Source: Oscillospiraceae bacterium
GTDB taxonomy: Bacteria; Bacillota; Clostridia; Oscillospirales; Oscillospiraceae
Length of the DNA: 64,000 nt
Direction of reading: 5' to 3'
Assembly (NCBI GenBank): GCA_015067725.1
Contig: SVLX01000002.1
Span: forward strand, 1-64,000
Shown: one piece after another, positions 1-9,300 of the stretch
How positions within the stretch are numbered: the stretch's first letter is position 1
Layout: each line of letters begins with the position of its first letter
The notes under the pieces: model-generated
Told to the model about the DNA's origin: nothing
The model's input: only the letters and a program-made list of their open reading frames with translations
The model's database searches: none
Made by a program: the position numbers and the translations under genes

Positions 1-27
1 TTGTTTTTCACACTTCAATTTTACGCC

Positions 28-82
28 AAAACCCGGCTCTTGTACAGTCTTTTCTGCACAGAGCCGGGTTTTGTATTCTTTT
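28..82 (+). terminator. Intrinsic terminator of an upstream gene
   Basis: A perfect 12-bp stem (AAAACCCGGCTC with GAGCCGGGTTTT) encloses a 21-nt loop and is followed by a T-rich tail. It probably ends a plus-strand gene lying before the window. Confidence 0.8.
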
Positions 83-88
83 GCTATA

Positions 89-130
89 AGGGCTGCCTCA
101 CGTATCTTAGTGAGACAGCCCCTTTTTCTT
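89..130. terminator. Stem-loop terminator, probably bidirectional
   Basis: GGGCTGCCTCAC pairs with GTGAGACAGCCC (one mismatch) around an 8-nt loop. CTTTTTCTT follows on the plus strand. It abuts the stop codon of the minus-strand anti-sigma-like gene and may serve both directions. Confidence 0.65.
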
Positions 131-866
131 AAGATAATTTGTCCAGCATGGCCAGAATATATGCCTCAATTTCGTCCAGTGTCCGGGCGTTTTCCATGCT
201 GGGGTAGGCATGACGGGCGAACATCACGCCGGCATCTGTCTTTAAGAAGGCATAGCGCATACCGTCGGCAAATCCGTAGGGCGCAACTTCCTGCAAATAC
301 AGCTTTGCCCCGTTTTGCTCCCAACAAGAGTCCTCCCGATAGATGATGGGCATGAAGATTCCGGTCATGCCTTCCTGCAATCTGGAGATGACTTCTGTAT
401 CCTCCACCCAAACCCCATTGGAAACTGGGCAGGGGAGCAGTACGCTAACCGTATCCCCTGGGGTACAGTTACCACGGAATACTGCCTCTACATGGATGGT
501 AGCCAGTGCCCGGTAAACATTGTCCCCATTGAAGCTGAGTCTGATGTTTTGAATCCCGGTGACGGTGCCCCGGAAAATGGCTGTATCAAAGTGGGTGAAC
601 AGTTCCTCTTCCGTGAGATAAATCAGTTCATTCTTTCCGGTGGGGCAGGGTGCATTCTCGATTTGCTGGATGGTCACTCCCTCGCTTCTGGGTACAGGCT
701 CACCCTGGTGAAAGAGAGATAGTCCCAAAATCACCAAGACAAGGCAAGCGGCAGAGCCCAGGAGCAATGGCCACAGCCTGCGCCTCTTTCTCTGTGGCAG
801 AGCTGCTTCCTCCACCATGTCGTCCTCCAGCTCTGTCATCAGGGCAAACAGTTCATCTTGCTTCAC
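129..866 (-). CDS. Putative membrane anti-sigma partner of the adjacent sigma factor
   Basis: The protein has 245 residues. A short acidic cytoplasmic N-terminus is followed by an Arg/Lys cluster at about residues 26-30 and one hydrophobic segment at about 31-51. The rest, about 190 residues, should lie outside the membrane. The start is a GTG that overlaps the sigma-factor stop codon as GTGA, with AAGGGG nine bases upstream, so the two genes are translationally coupled. Coupling to a sigma gene and the single-membrane-span layout suggest an anti-sigma or sensor role; this is inference from position. I do not see the HxxxCxxC zinc anti-sigma motif. I do not recognise the extracytoplasmic domain. 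Confidence 0.75.
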   Translation of the reverse strand: MKQDELFALMTELEDDMVEEAALPQRKRRRLWPLLLGSAACLVLVILGLSLFHQGEPVPRSEGVTIQQIENAPCPTGKNELIYLTEEELFTHFDTAIFRGTVTGIQNIRLSFNGDNVYRALATIHVEAVFRGNCTPGDTVSVLLPCPVSNGVWVEDTEVISRLQEGMTGIFMPIIYREDSCWEQNGAKLYLQEVAPYGFADGMRYAFLKTDAGVMFARHAYPSMENARTLDEIEAYILAMLDKLS

Positions 867-1423
867 AAGTCAAAACCCCTTTCCAATAAGTATTGCCGCA
901 ACTTTGTCCGCAGGCGGCTCAGCGAGACGGAGACATGATTTTCCGTCAGAGAAAACCGCCGGGCAATGTCCCCGACACTTTCAGCATACCAGTAGCGACA
1001 GAGAAAAATGCGACGCTTTACCTCCGGTTGCTGTGACAGGAATGCCTGTATTTCCTCCAACAGTAACTTCCGGTCATAGCTTTCCTCCAAATCAGCTTTG
1101 CCGGAGACACAGTCACCCAATTCCTCCAGAATCAGCGGAATCTCGCCACAGCCCCGCTTTTGGGCATGGTCCTTCTGATAGCGGTTAAACGCCAGATTCC
1201 GGGTCAACTTGCCCAAAAAGGTACGCAGGAGTTTCGGACGGTGGGGCGGCATAGCATTCCAAGCCCTGAGATAGGTGTCATTGACGCACTCGGCGGCATC
1301 CTCGTGGTTAAAGAGGATATTCCGGGCGATGGTGGTGAGGTAGTTGCCGTATTTGGTGGCGGTTTCGGCAATGGCCTGCTCATTTTTGCACCAGTACAGC
1401 TCAATAATCTCGGTATCCTCCAT
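863..1423 (-). CDS. ECF-like sigma-70 family RNA polymerase sigma factor
   Basis: This 186-residue protein has the two-domain ECF layout. A region 2 segment (about residues 10-85) includes DAAECVNDTYLRAWN, which resembles the -10-recognition and core-binding helices. A region 4 helix-turn-helix near the C-terminus includes ESVGDIARRFSLTENHVSVSLSRLR. I chose the internal Met because AAAGGAGG lies seven bases before it; the frame is open further upstream but has no comparable SD. The stop overlaps the start of the membrane partner, giving a sigma/anti-sigma operon. A short palindrome, CTGTA-TCT-TACAG (1463-1475), lies in the upstream gap. The signal it answers to cannot be told from sequence. 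Confidence 0.88.
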   Translation of the reverse strand: MEDTEIIELYWCKNEQAIAETATKYGNYLTTIARNILFNHEDAAECVNDTYLRAWNAMPPHRPKLLRTFLGKLTRNLAFNRYQKDHAQKRGCGEIPLILEELGDCVSGKADLEESYDRKLLLEEIQAFLSQQPEVKRRIFLCRYWYAESVGDIARRFSLTENHVSVSLSRLRTKLRQYLLERGFDL

Positions 1424-1483
1424 GGTATCGCCTCCTTTCACCTCTATACACCGGATTTTGGACTGTATCTTACAGGGCGGGAG

Positions 1484-1515
1484 AAAAATCAGGGATAGAA
1501 TTCCTCTATCCCTGA
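1484..1515 (-). terminator. Terminator of the glycosyltransferase gene
   Basis: TCAGGGATAGA and TCTATCCCTGA form a perfect 11-bp stem with a 5-nt loop. Read on the minus strand it is followed by a T-rich stretch. It separates the glycosyltransferase from the sigma-factor operon. Confidence 0.8.
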
Positions 1516-1523
1516 AAAGTGGA

Positions 1524-2468
1524 TTATTCATCGTCCTTTTCCCAGGTCAATACCTCCTTGGGGATATAGACCGGGCGGGATTTGGACTGCTCAAAGATTT
1601 TGCCCACATACTCGCCAATCAGTCCAAGACAGAAGAGCTGCATACCACCAAGAAATAAAATTAGCACAATAATGGTAGCATAACCGGGAACATCGATACC
1701 CCAGAACAGTTTCTGCAAGACCACCACCACCAGATAAATGAGGGCGGCAAAGGCTGAAAACAGGCCGGTATATGTGGCCAGACGCAAAGGCGCAGTAGAG
1801 AAGCCGATAATCCCATCAATGGCATAGCGGAACAGCTTACGGAAGGACCATTTGGTGGTACCTGCCGCCCGCTCGCATGGGGTATAGGGGATATAGTGGG
1901 TATTGTAGCCCACCCAGGCAAAAATACCCTTGGAGAAGCGATGATACTCCGGCAGTGAAAGGATGCTCTCGGCCACTTTCCGGCGGAAGGTACGGAAGTC
2001 GCTGGCATCGGGGTGGAGTTTTACCGTAGACATTTGGTTGATAAGCCGGTAAAATCCGGTTTTGAAGAAGGTCAGGATTTTGCTGTCCCGCCGCTTGTCC
2101 TGATAGGCGGCGACAATATCATATTCTGGCTGATCATCCAAAATCTGCACCATTTCGCGGACCAATTCCGGTCGCTGCTGCAGGTCGGCATCGATAAGAC
2201 TGATATATTCGCCTTTCGCGTGTTCCAATCCGGCATAGAGTCCTGCTTCTTTGCCAAAATTCCGGGAAAAGCTGACCACCTTCACCGGGCAACGCTGAGC
2301 AGTATGGAGCTTCCGTAACTCCTGCAGGGTGCGGTCTTTACTGCCGTCGTCAATAAATACCAGCTCATAATCATAGCCACAGCCGTCAAATGCCTGAATC
2401 ACCGCTTCCTGAAAGGCGGCAACATTTTCTTCTTCATTATAACAGGGGACAACGAGCGAGAGTTTCAT
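1524..2468 (-). CDS. GtrB/DPM1-type family 2 glycosyltransferase
   Basis: This 314-residue protein opens with the GT-A fold of family 2 (LVVPCYNEEENV at about 5-16). It carries FIDDGSKDRT and the DxD-type SLIDADLQ that bind the sugar nucleotide and metal. Two hydrophobic spans lie at about residues 228-255 and 262-292. This layout is typical of enzymes that move a sugar from UDP-sugar to polyprenyl phosphate on the inner face of the membrane. The SD GGAGG lies just before the chosen ATG. No GtrA flippase or GtrC-like transferase adjoins it, so the final acceptor is unknown. The gene has its own promoter and terminator and stands alone. Confidence 0.9.
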   Translation of the reverse strand: MKLSLVVPCYNEEENVAAFQEAVIQAFDGCGYDYELVFIDDGSKDRTLQELRKLHTAQRCPVKVVSFSRNFGKEAGLYAGLEHAKGEYISLIDADLQQRPELVREMVQILDDQPEYDIVAAYQDKRRDSKILTFFKTGFYRLINQMSTVKLHPDASDFRTFRRKVAESILSLPEYHRFSKGIFAWVGYNTHYIPYTPCERAAGTTKWSFRKLFRYAIDGIIGFSTAPLRLATYTGLFSAFAALIYLVVVVLQKLFWGIDVPGYATIIVLILFLGGMQLFCLGLIGEYVGKIFEQSKSRPVYIPKEVLTWEKDDE

Positions 2469-2509
2469 GGGATATCCCTCCGAATGAGTTGTTACTCAAG
2501 ATGCTTTCT

Positions 2510-2538
2510 ATTATACGCCACAATGGTACAATCGTCAA
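2510..2538 (-). promoter_or_regulatory. Sigma-A-type promoter of the glycosyltransferase
   Basis: On the minus strand, -35 TTGACG and -10 TATAAT are separated by 17 bp. The spacer contains one copy of the repeat CAATGGTACAAT (read on plus). Confidence 0.75.
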
Positions 2539-2573
2539 GTCTGGAGGATATTTTTAGATTACGCAAAGTCCGG

Positions 2574-2602
2574 TTGCTATTTTCTTTAGTCAATGGTACA
2601 AT
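2574..2602 (+). promoter_or_regulatory. Sigma-A-type promoter of glpK
   Basis: -35 TTGCTA and -10 TACAAT are 17 bp apart, about 20 bp before the glpK start. The -10 lies within the second copy of CAATGGTACAAT. Confidence 0.65.
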
Positions 2603-2623
2603 AGGAAAAAAGGAGGGATGACC

Positions 2624-4117
2624 ATGTCCAAATACATCATGGCTTTGGATGCCGGCACCACCAGCAGTCGCTGTATTCTTTTTGACCACAGCGGCAACAT
2701 TTGCAGTATGGCACAAAAGGAATTTACCCAATACTTTCCAAAACCCGGCTGGGTGGAGCATGATGCGGAAGAAATCTGGTCCACTCAGATTGAGGTTGCC
2801 CGTCAAGCCATGACCAATGTGGGAGCGGTATCTTCGGATATTGCCGCCATCGGCATTACCAATCAGCGGGAGACCACGGTGGTTTGGGACAGAGCCACCG
2901 GGAAGCCGGTGTGTCATGCGATTGTCTGGCAGTGCCGCCGGACTGCGGAATATTGCGACAGTCTCAAAGAAAAGGGATTAACGGAAGTCTACCGGGAGAA
3001 AACCGGGCTGGTTATTGATGCCTACTTCTCTGCCACCAAACTGCGCTGGGTTCTGAATAATATCCCCGGTGTGCGCCGGCGGGCAGAGCAAGGGGCGCTT
3101 TGCTTTGGCACAATCGATACCTGGCTGATTTGGAAGCTGACCGGTGGAAAAATCCATGTGACCGACTACTCCAACGCCTCCCGAACCATGCTTTTTAATA
3201 TCCACACCCTGCGCTGGGAAGAAGACATCCTGCGGGAGCTGGACATTCCCTTGTGTATGCTGCCAGAGGTTAAAGCCAGCAGTGAAGTCTATGGCAGGAC
3301 AGACCCGGCAATTTTCGGTGGCCCCATTCCCATCGCCGGTGCGGCGGGTGATCAGCAGGCGGCGCTCTTTGGGCAGACCTGTTTTATACCGGGCGAGGCG
3401 AAAAATACCTATGGCACAGGCTGCTTCCTGCTGATGAACACCGGTGAAACGCCGGTATCTTCCCGAAATGGACTGGTGACCACTATTGCATGGGGGTTAA
3501 ACGGAAAGATAACCTATGCGCTGGAGGGTTCTGTTTTTGTGGCAGGGGCGGCAATCCAGTGGCTTCGGGATGAGCTGAATCTAATGGATAGCGCGGCCGA
3601 TTCTGAGTATATGGCGAGAAAAGTCCCGGATACCAATGGTTGCTATATTGTGCCTGCCTTTACCGGTCTGGGTGCGCCCTATTGGGATGCTTACGCCCGG
3701 GGGACGATTGTGGGTCTGAGCCGGGGTGTGAACAAATACCATCTGGTCCGGGCAACCCTGGATTCTCTGGCTTACCAGACCCATGATGTGCTGAAGGCGA
3801 TGGAGGCTGACGCAGGTATCATTCTGTCTTCTCTGAAGGTGGATGGTGGCGCTTCTGCCAACAATTACCTGATGCAAATGCAGTCTGATGTGCTGGACAC
3901 CCCTGTGTTGCGCCCAAAATGCGTGGAGACCACGGCTCTTGGTGCGGCGTATCTGGCGGGTTTGGCGGTGGGCTATTGGGATTCTCTGGAGGACGTGATG
4001 AAAAACTGGTGTATTGATCGGGAATTTACCCGGGAGATTGCAGAAAACACCAGACAGCAATGGCTTGCCGGTTGGGCAAAGGCAATAAGCGCTTGCCGTA
4101 GCTGGGCTGCAGAATAA
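2624..4117 (+). CDS. glpK: Glycerol kinase
   Basis: The enzyme phosphorylates glycerol with ATP to sn-glycerol 3-phosphate in the cytoplasm. The 497-residue length is the usual one. The phosphate-1 loop LDAGTTSSR lies at about residues 8-16, the FGGY-type core includes [13 protein letters not shown] at about 239-250, and the C-terminal lobe contains [17 protein letters not shown] and [12 protein letters not shown]. Two in-frame ATGs exist. The first (2618) nearly abuts AGGAGG, while the second lies seven bases from it, so I place the start at 2624. No glpF or glpD adjoins, so glycerol uptake and oxidation must be encoded elsewhere. A promoter and a terminator flank it as a single gene. Confidence 0.96.
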   Translation: MSKYIMALDAGTTSSRCILFDHSGNICSMAQKEFTQYFPKPGWVEHDAEEIWSTQIEVARQAMTNVGAVSSDIAAIGITNQRETTVVWDRATGKPVCHAIVWQCRRTAEYCDSLKEKGLTEVYREKTGLVIDAYFSATKLRWVLNNIPGVRRRAEQGALCFGTIDTWLIWKLTGGKIHVTDYSNASRTMLFNIHTLRWEEDILRELDIPLCMLPEVKASSEVYGRTDPAIFGGPIPIAGAAGDQQAALFGQTCFIPGEAKNTYGTGCFLLMNTGETPVSSRNGLVTTIAWGLNGKITYALEGSVFVAGAAIQWLRDELNLMDSAADSEYMARKVPDTNGCYIVPAFTGLGAPYWDAYARGTIVGLSRGVNKYHLVRATLDSLAYQTHDVLKAMEADAGIILSSLKVDGGASANNYLMQMQSDVLDTPVLRPKCVETTALGAAYLAGLAVGYWDSLEDVMKNWCIDREFTREIAENTRQQWLAGWAKAISACRSWAAE

Positions 4118-4120
4118 GGC

Positions 4121-4158
4121 AAAGGACTGCCGGAAAATTGGGCAGTCCTTTTATTTCT
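4121..4158 (+). terminator. glpK terminator
   Basis: AAGGACTGCC pairs with GGCAGTCCTT around a 9-nt loop, followed by TTATTTCTTT. It lies between convergent genes and may also act weakly on the minus strand. Confidence 0.85.
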
Positions 4159-4168
4159 TTATTGATGC

Positions 4169-5191
4169 TTACTTTCCACTGTTCCAGAGACAGTCTCCGG
4201 TGATTTCGCTGAGCTTGTGTACGCCACACATCTCCATGGTGTCCCGCAGTTCACCCGCCAGCTTTTGAACATAGATGCCAATACCCTCAGAACCGGCACC
4301 ATAGACCGAGGTCACAAAGGGGCGACCAATGAGCACCGCATCAGCGCCCAAAGCCAAAGCTTTGAACACATCCACACCGGTACGGATGCCACCATCCACC
4401 AGAATGGTCATGTCCTTGCCAACCGCGTCCACAATGGCGGGGAGCACAGTGGCAGTTGCGGGAGTCTGGTCCAGCACCCGACCACCGTGGTTGGAGACAA
4501 TGATTCCGGATGCACCAGCTTCCAGTGCCTTCATTGCACCCTTCGGGGTCATAATGCCCTTGAGGATAAAGGGCACACCGGCATACTCGATGATTTCCCG
4601 CAGTTCGGGAATGCTCTTGGAGCCGGAGGGAGGATTCATGTTCTTCAGGAAGGGCAAACCGGCGGCATCCACGTCCATGGCCATGATTTTTGCGCCCTTG
4701 CTCTTGGCATAGTCAATCTTCTGAAAGATCAAATCCCTGCTCCAGGGCTTCACGGTGGGAATGGCAAAGCCGGACTGTGCCATGGCCTCGCACCCGGCAA
4801 TAAAGAAGGAATCGGCCAGACCGTCACCGGTGAAGGCTGCAATCCCGGCATCCTGACAGCCCTTGACCAGAGCATTGTCATAGACTTCTTCGGTCAGCTC
4901 ATCGCCATAATGGTTGTGGACGGCACCAATGGGGGCGGCGAAGACAGGGATCTTAAAGGTGTGACCAAAGAGGGTATAACTGGTGTCCACCGGCTCCATG
5001 GGGGCGATGGTGTCCATATTGACGAGAATGTCCTGCCATGCCTGATAATTCCGGCGGGAAACAGAGCCTGTTCCCTTGGCACCGGGACCGGGAATGGTAT
5101 TCTTACAACCGGAGCCGTCGCAGACCGGACATGCTTTGCAGACCGGACCGACATGACCTCTGGCGGCGGCGATGACTTCCTGAAATGTCAT
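4169..5191 (-). CDS. FMN-dependent alpha-hydroxy-acid oxidising protein with N-terminal Cys cluster
   Basis: The 340-residue protein belongs to the FMN-dependent TIM-barrel family of lactate and glycolate oxidases and dehydrogenases. It shows the catalytic SNHGGRVLD (His as base, Arg as substrate anchor) and the FMN-phosphate segment LVDGGIRTGVDVFKALALGADAVLIGRP. The N-terminus is unusual: CKACPVCDGSGC at about residues 18-29 gives four closely spaced Cys residues, as in clostridial members of this family. They could bind a metal, but this is inference. The start at the internal Met has AAAGGAG at the right spacing; the longer frame has none. L-lactate is a likely substrate, but 2-hydroxy-acid specificity cannot be read here. 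The gene stands alone. Confidence 0.9.
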   Translation of the reverse strand: MTFQEVIAAARGHVGPVCKACPVCDGSGCKNTIPGPGAKGTGSVSRRNYQAWQDILVNMDTIAPMEPVDTSYTLFGHTFKIPVFAAPIGAVHNHYGDELTEEVYDNALVKGCQDAGIAAFTGDGLADSFFIAGCEAMAQSGFAIPTVKPWSRDLIFQKIDYAKSKGAKIMAMDVDAAGLPFLKNMNPPSGSKSIPELREIIEYAGVPFILKGIMTPKGAMKALEAGASGIIVSNHGGRVLDQTPATATVLPAIVDAVGKDMTILVDGGIRTGVDVFKALALGADAVLIGRPFVTSVYGAGSEGIGIYVQKLAGELRDTMEMCGVHKLSEITGDCLWNSGK

Positions 5192-5295
5192 GGTATAATC
5201 TCCTTTATGTGGATTGAAGGTTGAGCCTTTGGGAAAATCCCCCATAGAAGGCAGTGCCCTGCGTCCTATGGGGGAGAAGCGGATGCGCTATGGAA

Positions 5296-6894
5296 TCATC
5301 CGTTCTGCCGCTTCAGCGCCGCTTCCACGAAGCCAAAGAACAGAGGATGAGGACGGTCAGGACGGGATTTAAACTCCGGATGGAACTGACAAGCCACAAA
5401 CCAGGGATGGTTCACATTCTCCACAATCTCTACCAAATGGCCATCGGGAGACAGACCGGCCAGCATCAGCCCCCTGGCAGTCAGGGTGTCACGGAACTCG
5501 TTGTTGAACTCGTAGCGATGGCGGTGACGCTCAGAGATTTCTTCGCTGCCATAGAGGGCATAAGCCTTGCTCTCAGGGGACAGGACACAGGGATACTTGC
5601 CCAGACGCATAGTACCACCCTTGGCAGTGATGTTGACCTGATCGGGCATGAGGGCAACCACGGGGTAGGGGGAGAAAGCGTCAAACTCTGCGGAGTGGGC
5701 CCCGGTCAGGCCGGCCACATTGCGGGCAAACTCGATAACGGCAATCTGCATACCCAGACAGATACCCAGATAGGGCGTTCCGGTGGTACGGGCGTACTGC
5801 GCCGCCGCCACCATACCCTCAATGCCCCGGTCACCAAAGCCGCCGGGGACGAGAATGCCATCACAACCGGAGAGAACATCCTTGGCATTGTCTGCAGTCA
5901 GCGTCTCAGAATCGACCCATTTGATGGACACAATGGCATCATTGGCCGTACCGGCGTGGAACAAAGACTCCACCACGGACAGATAAGCATCGTGAAGCTG
6001 AACATATTTACCCACCAGAGCAATGTGCACTCTGCGGTCAGCATTCTTGATTTTGCGGACCATTGCCGTCCAACTGTCCAGATTAGGCTTCGGTGCATCG
6101 AGTTGCAGCTTCTCGCAGACCACCTGATCCAGTCCTTCATCTGCCAGCATCAGAGGGACTTCGTACAGGGTGGAGGCAGTGGAGTTCTGGATGACACAGC
6201 GAGGCTCAATGTTGCAGAACAGGCTGATCTTTTGGCGAATTTCCTCAGTGAAGGGCATATCGCTGCGGCAGACCAGGATATCGGGCTGAATGCCGATAGA
6301 CAGCAGTTCCTTAACGGAGTGCTGGGTAGGCTTGGACTTCAGTTCGTCACTGCCGGGAATCTGGACAATCAGGGGGACATGAATAAACAGCACATTCTTT
6401 CGTCCCTGCTCGGCAGCCACCTGACGGATAGCCTCCAGGAAGGGCAGGCTCTCGATATCGCCCACCGTACCGCCAATCTCAGTGATGATCACATCCACAT
6501 CTGGGCTGGCCAAAGAATAGACACTGCGCTTGATTTCATCGGTGATGTGGGGGATAATCTGGACCGTGCGACCCAGATAGCCACCGTCTCTCTCTCGGTT
6601 CAGGACAGACCAGTAAACCTTGCCTGCAGAGATAGAGGAATTGGCAGAAAGGTTTTCGTCGACAAAACGCTCATAATGACCCAGGTCAAGGTCAGTTTCA
6701 GCGCCATCCTCCGTGACGAAGACCTCGCCATGCTGGAAGGGACTCATGGTGCCGGGGTCAACATTGAGATAGGGGTCAAACTTCTGGTTGCGTACCCGCA
6801 GACCACGCTGCTTCAGCAGACGGCCCAAAGAAGCGGCACAGATGCCCTTGCCCAGTCCGGATACAACACCGCCGGTAACAAAGATATATTTCAT
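5296..6894 (-). CDS. pyrG: CTP synthase
   Basis: The enzyme makes CTP from UTP, ATP and glutamine. The N-terminal synthase domain begins [17 protein letters not shown] (P-loop-like) and includes [25 protein letters not shown]. The C-terminal class I glutaminase domain has the nucleophile elbow YLGICLGMQ and the His/Glu pair in CQFHPEF. The full length is about 532 residues, as expected. Two ATGs lie two codons apart. GGAGG is only three bases from the first but nine from the second, so I favour 6894. A long open frame on the opposite strand is a coding shadow. Confidence 0.96.
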   Translation of the reverse strand: MKYIFVTGGVVSGLGKGICAASLGRLLKQRGLRVRNQKFDPYLNVDPGTMSPFQHGEVFVTEDGAETDLDLGHYERFVDENLSANSSISAGKVYWSVLNRERDGGYLGRTVQIIPHITDEIKRSVYSLASPDVDVIITEIGGTVGDIESLPFLEAIRQVAAEQGRKNVLFIHVPLIVQIPGSDELKSKPTQHSVKELLSIGIQPDILVCRSDMPFTEEIRQKISLFCNIEPRCVIQNSTASTLYEVPLMLADEGLDQVVCEKLQLDAPKPNLDSWTAMVRKIKNADRRVHIALVGKYVQLHDAYLSVVESLFHAGTANDAIVSIKWVDSETLTADNAKDVLSGCDGILVPGGFGDRGIEGMVAAAQYARTTGTPYLGICLGMQIAVIEFARNVAGLTGAHSAEFDAFSPYPVVALMPDQVNITAKGGTMRLGKYPCVLSPESKAYALYGSEEISERHRHRYEFNNEFRDTLTARGLMLAGLSPDGHLVEIVENVNHPWFVACQFHPEFKSRPDRPHPLFFGFVEAALKRQNG

Positions 6895-6974
6895 TCCCAT
6901 ATTCCTCCGATAATGATTCTCTTTTTCCGGGCCTTCCGGCTGGCGAATTGAGACCGAAAAGCCAATACAACTCT

Positions 6975-7003
6975 ATTGTATACGATTATGCGAAGAAAAG
7001 CAA
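6975..7003 (-). promoter_or_regulatory. Probable promoter of pyrG
   Basis: On the minus strand, -35 TTGCTT and -10 TACAAT are 17 bp apart. The -35 lies inside the last codons of glnN, so pyrG can be transcribed independently of the gene upstream. Confidence 0.55.
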
Positions 7004-9085
7004 GTCAGAGTATGCAGGAAATGGCCAAGAACTTTTTTCTGTTATGGCCTCCAGATGGTCAATTGTTCCTCTGGCGACCTCCATAGCGGGCAAAACTTTG
7101 AGACGATAATAGAACGCTTTTGCTTTAGGATGTTCAGGTACTTCACTCAGCAACTGTTCCAGTTGGATGCATTCACCGTCCAGCTTGTCGCTTAGCGCAG
7201 ATAGCCGGGCTGAAAGTCGCTCCTCCCATTGACAGGGAAGGGACAATGCCTGTTTCTCCCGGAGTTGGGAACAAATTCTTCCGCAATAGCGACCCACTGC
7301 AGGCAGGATTTGACTCCGGATGATGCTGATCATGGTCAGCGCTTCAATCCGGATGATCTTCCCGTAATTTTCCCGGTGAATTTCCCGGCGTGCCCTGAAT
7401 TCCTCCGGGGAGAAAATGCCGTGTCCGGTGAGCAACGACACCACTGCAGGATCGACATATGTTTGCAGACAGTCGGCTGTGCATTGGTGGTTTGATAGTC
7501 CCCTCCGGGTGGCTTCTATTTTCCAGTGGTCATCATATCCGTTACCGCTGAAGAGAATGCGCCGATGTTCAAAAAATGTCTGGGCAATCAGTCGGTGCAA
7601 GTCACTGATGAAATCCCCGGAAGATTCCAGCCGGTCCGCAAACCACTTAAGTTCATGTGCCATGATGGTGTTGAGGGCGATATTGACATCAGAGATGGAT
7701 TGACTTGCCCCCAGCATCCGGAATTCAAATTTGTTCCCGGTAAACGCCAGGGGAGAGGTGCGGTTTCTGTCGGTGGTATCTCCGGGCACAGCGGGTAAGG
7801 GGTCAATGCCAATGGTCATGGAGCAGTTGCCCTCAATCCCATCAATCAGGGTTTGGACGACGGCACTCAGCTCCTGCCCCAGGAAGACCGAGACGATGGC
7901 CGGCGGTGCTTCATTTCCACCCAGACGGAGATCATTCCCCGCAGAGGCGGCTGTACAGCGGAGGTAATCCTGATACTCATCGGCACCTTTGATGAATGCC
8001 GCCAAGAACAGCAGGAACCGGCCATTCTCCATGGGGGATTTTCCGGGAGTGAAGAGGTTTGTGCCCCCGTCGGTTGCCAGAGACCAGTTATTGTGTTTGC
8101 CGGACCCGTTGATTCCGGCAAAGGGCTTTTCATGGAGCAAGCAGACAAGACCGTGCTTCTCGGCAGTCTTTTTCATCAGCTCCATCATCAGTTGGTTGTG
8201 GTCGCAGGCGGCATTGACCGTGCTGTAGATCGGCGCAAGCTCATGTTGACAGGGAGCAACTTCGTTGTGCCGTGTTTTTGCTGGGATACCCAGTCGCCAA
8301 AGCGCGCTGTCCAGTTCCCGCATATAGCGAAGAATTCTGGGGCGAATTACCCCATAGTAGTGATCGTCAAGCTCCTGGCCTTTCGGCGGAAGCGCACCAA
8401 AGAGCGTGCGTCCGGTAAGCAACAAATCCGGACGACGAAGATAATCTGCTTTGTCTACAAGAAAGTATTCCTGCTCAGCGCCGACGAAAGGAGTAACCTG
8501 TGTGGTTTCTTTGTCTCCAAAGAGTCTGAGCACTCTGACTGCCTCCCGGCTGACTTCTTCTATAGAACGGAGCAGAGGCGTCTTTTTATCCAGTGCAGCG
8601 CCTGAAGGCGAGAAAAAGCAGGTGGGAATGTACAGGCATCCGTCTTTCACAAAGGCATAAGCGGAAGGATCCCAGGCGGTATATCCTCTGGCTTCAAAGG
8701 TTGCCCGAAGACCACCGTTGGGAAAACTGGAGGCATCAGACTCGCTGCGAATCAGTGCCGTCCCGGAAAAGGACAGCATCGGCTTGCCGTCCGCACCAAT
8801 ATCCAGAAAACTTTCGTGTTTCTCCGCAGTGATTCCGGTCAGGGGTTGGAACCAGTGAGAGTAGTGCGTTGCGCCCCGGGATAATGCCCAGTGCTTCATG
8901 GCTTCTGCCATGGGCTCCGCAATGGACGGAGGCAGCGACTTCCGGTGCTTAACGCTTTCTTGCCACAGGCAGAATATATGGGGATCAAGGATCTTCTTCA
9001 TCGGTGCTTCGTTGAAAACATCGCAACCAAAGGATTCAAAGATCTCTGTACCCGAATCGGAATTGGCATTAGGTGTATTATACAT
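6986..9085 (-). CDS. glnN: Type III glutamine synthetase
   Basis: The enzyme joins ammonium to glutamate with ATP. At about 699 residues it has the length of GSIII rather than the 440-470 of GSI. The N-terminal block SRGATHYSHWFQPLTG and SFPNGGLRATFEARGYTAWD are hallmarks of this class. AEQEYFLVD, GINGSGKHNNWSLAT and a late NRTSPLAFTGNKFEFRM form the active-site beta-grasp and ATP loops. Two Met codons open the frame. The first overlaps the TGGAGG that best serves as SD for the second, so I start at 9085. It is the only glutamine synthetase in the window and lies divergent to an aminotransferase that would use the glutamate/aspartate pool. Confidence 0.95.
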   Translation of the reverse strand: MYNTPNANSDSGTEIFESFGCDVFNEAPMKKILDPHIFCLWQESVKHRKSLPPSIAEPMAEAMKHWALSRGATHYSHWFQPLTGITAEKHESFLDIGADGKPMLSFSGTALIRSESDASSFPNGGLRATFEARGYTAWDPSAYAFVKDGCLYIPTCFFSPSGAALDKKTPLLRSIEEVSREAVRVLRLFGDKETTQVTPFVGAEQEYFLVDKADYLRRPDLLLTGRTLFGALPPKGQELDDHYYGVIRPRILRYMRELDSALWRLGIPAKTRHNEVAPCQHELAPIYSTVNAACDHNQLMMELMKKTAEKHGLVCLLHEKPFAGINGSGKHNNWSLATDGGTNLFTPGKSPMENGRFLLFLAAFIKGADEYQDYLRCTAASAGNDLRLGGNEAPPAIVSVFLGQELSAVVQTLIDGIEGNCSMTIGIDPLPAVPGDTTDRNRTSPLAFTGNKFEFRMLGASQSISDVNIALNTIMAHELKWFADRLESSGDFISDLHRLIAQTFFEHRRILFSGNGYDDHWKIEATRRGLSNHQCTADCLQTYVDPAVVSLLTGHGIFSPEEFRARREIHRENYGKIIRIEALTMISIIRSQILPAVGRYCGRICSQLREKQALSLPCQWEERLSARLSALSDKLDGECIQLEQLLSEVPEHPKAKAFYYRLKVLPAMEVARGTIDHLEAITEKSSWPFPAYSDLLFFA

Positions 9086-9215
9086 CAAATCGACCTCCAT
9101 ATCGGTTTATTCTCCATCTGCCCGTTAAATTGAAGGCAGATTGGAGCAAAAATCCACCACCTACGGAAAATTATGGTTTTTTTCTGAATTGTTTCCGAAT
9201 ATTTGTGATTTATCG

Positions 9216-9244
9216 TTGCAAAATCCGGCGGGATGGCATATAAT
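9216..9244 (+). promoter_or_regulatory. Promoter of the aspartate aminotransferase
   Basis: -35 TTGCAA and a consensus -10 TATAAT are separated by 17 bp and lie 57 bp before the start codon. Confidence 0.75.
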
Positions 9245-9300
9245 AGGTATTGAGTGAATCCGCGCACATTTTGGATAACATCTTTTTTGGAGGATATAAA

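Noticed and set aside
5254-6951. A 565-codon open frame opposite pyrG
   Set aside because: It mirrors the codon pattern of CTP synthase on the other strand; its translation shows low-complexity His/Gly/Gln-rich sequence, no family and no SD.
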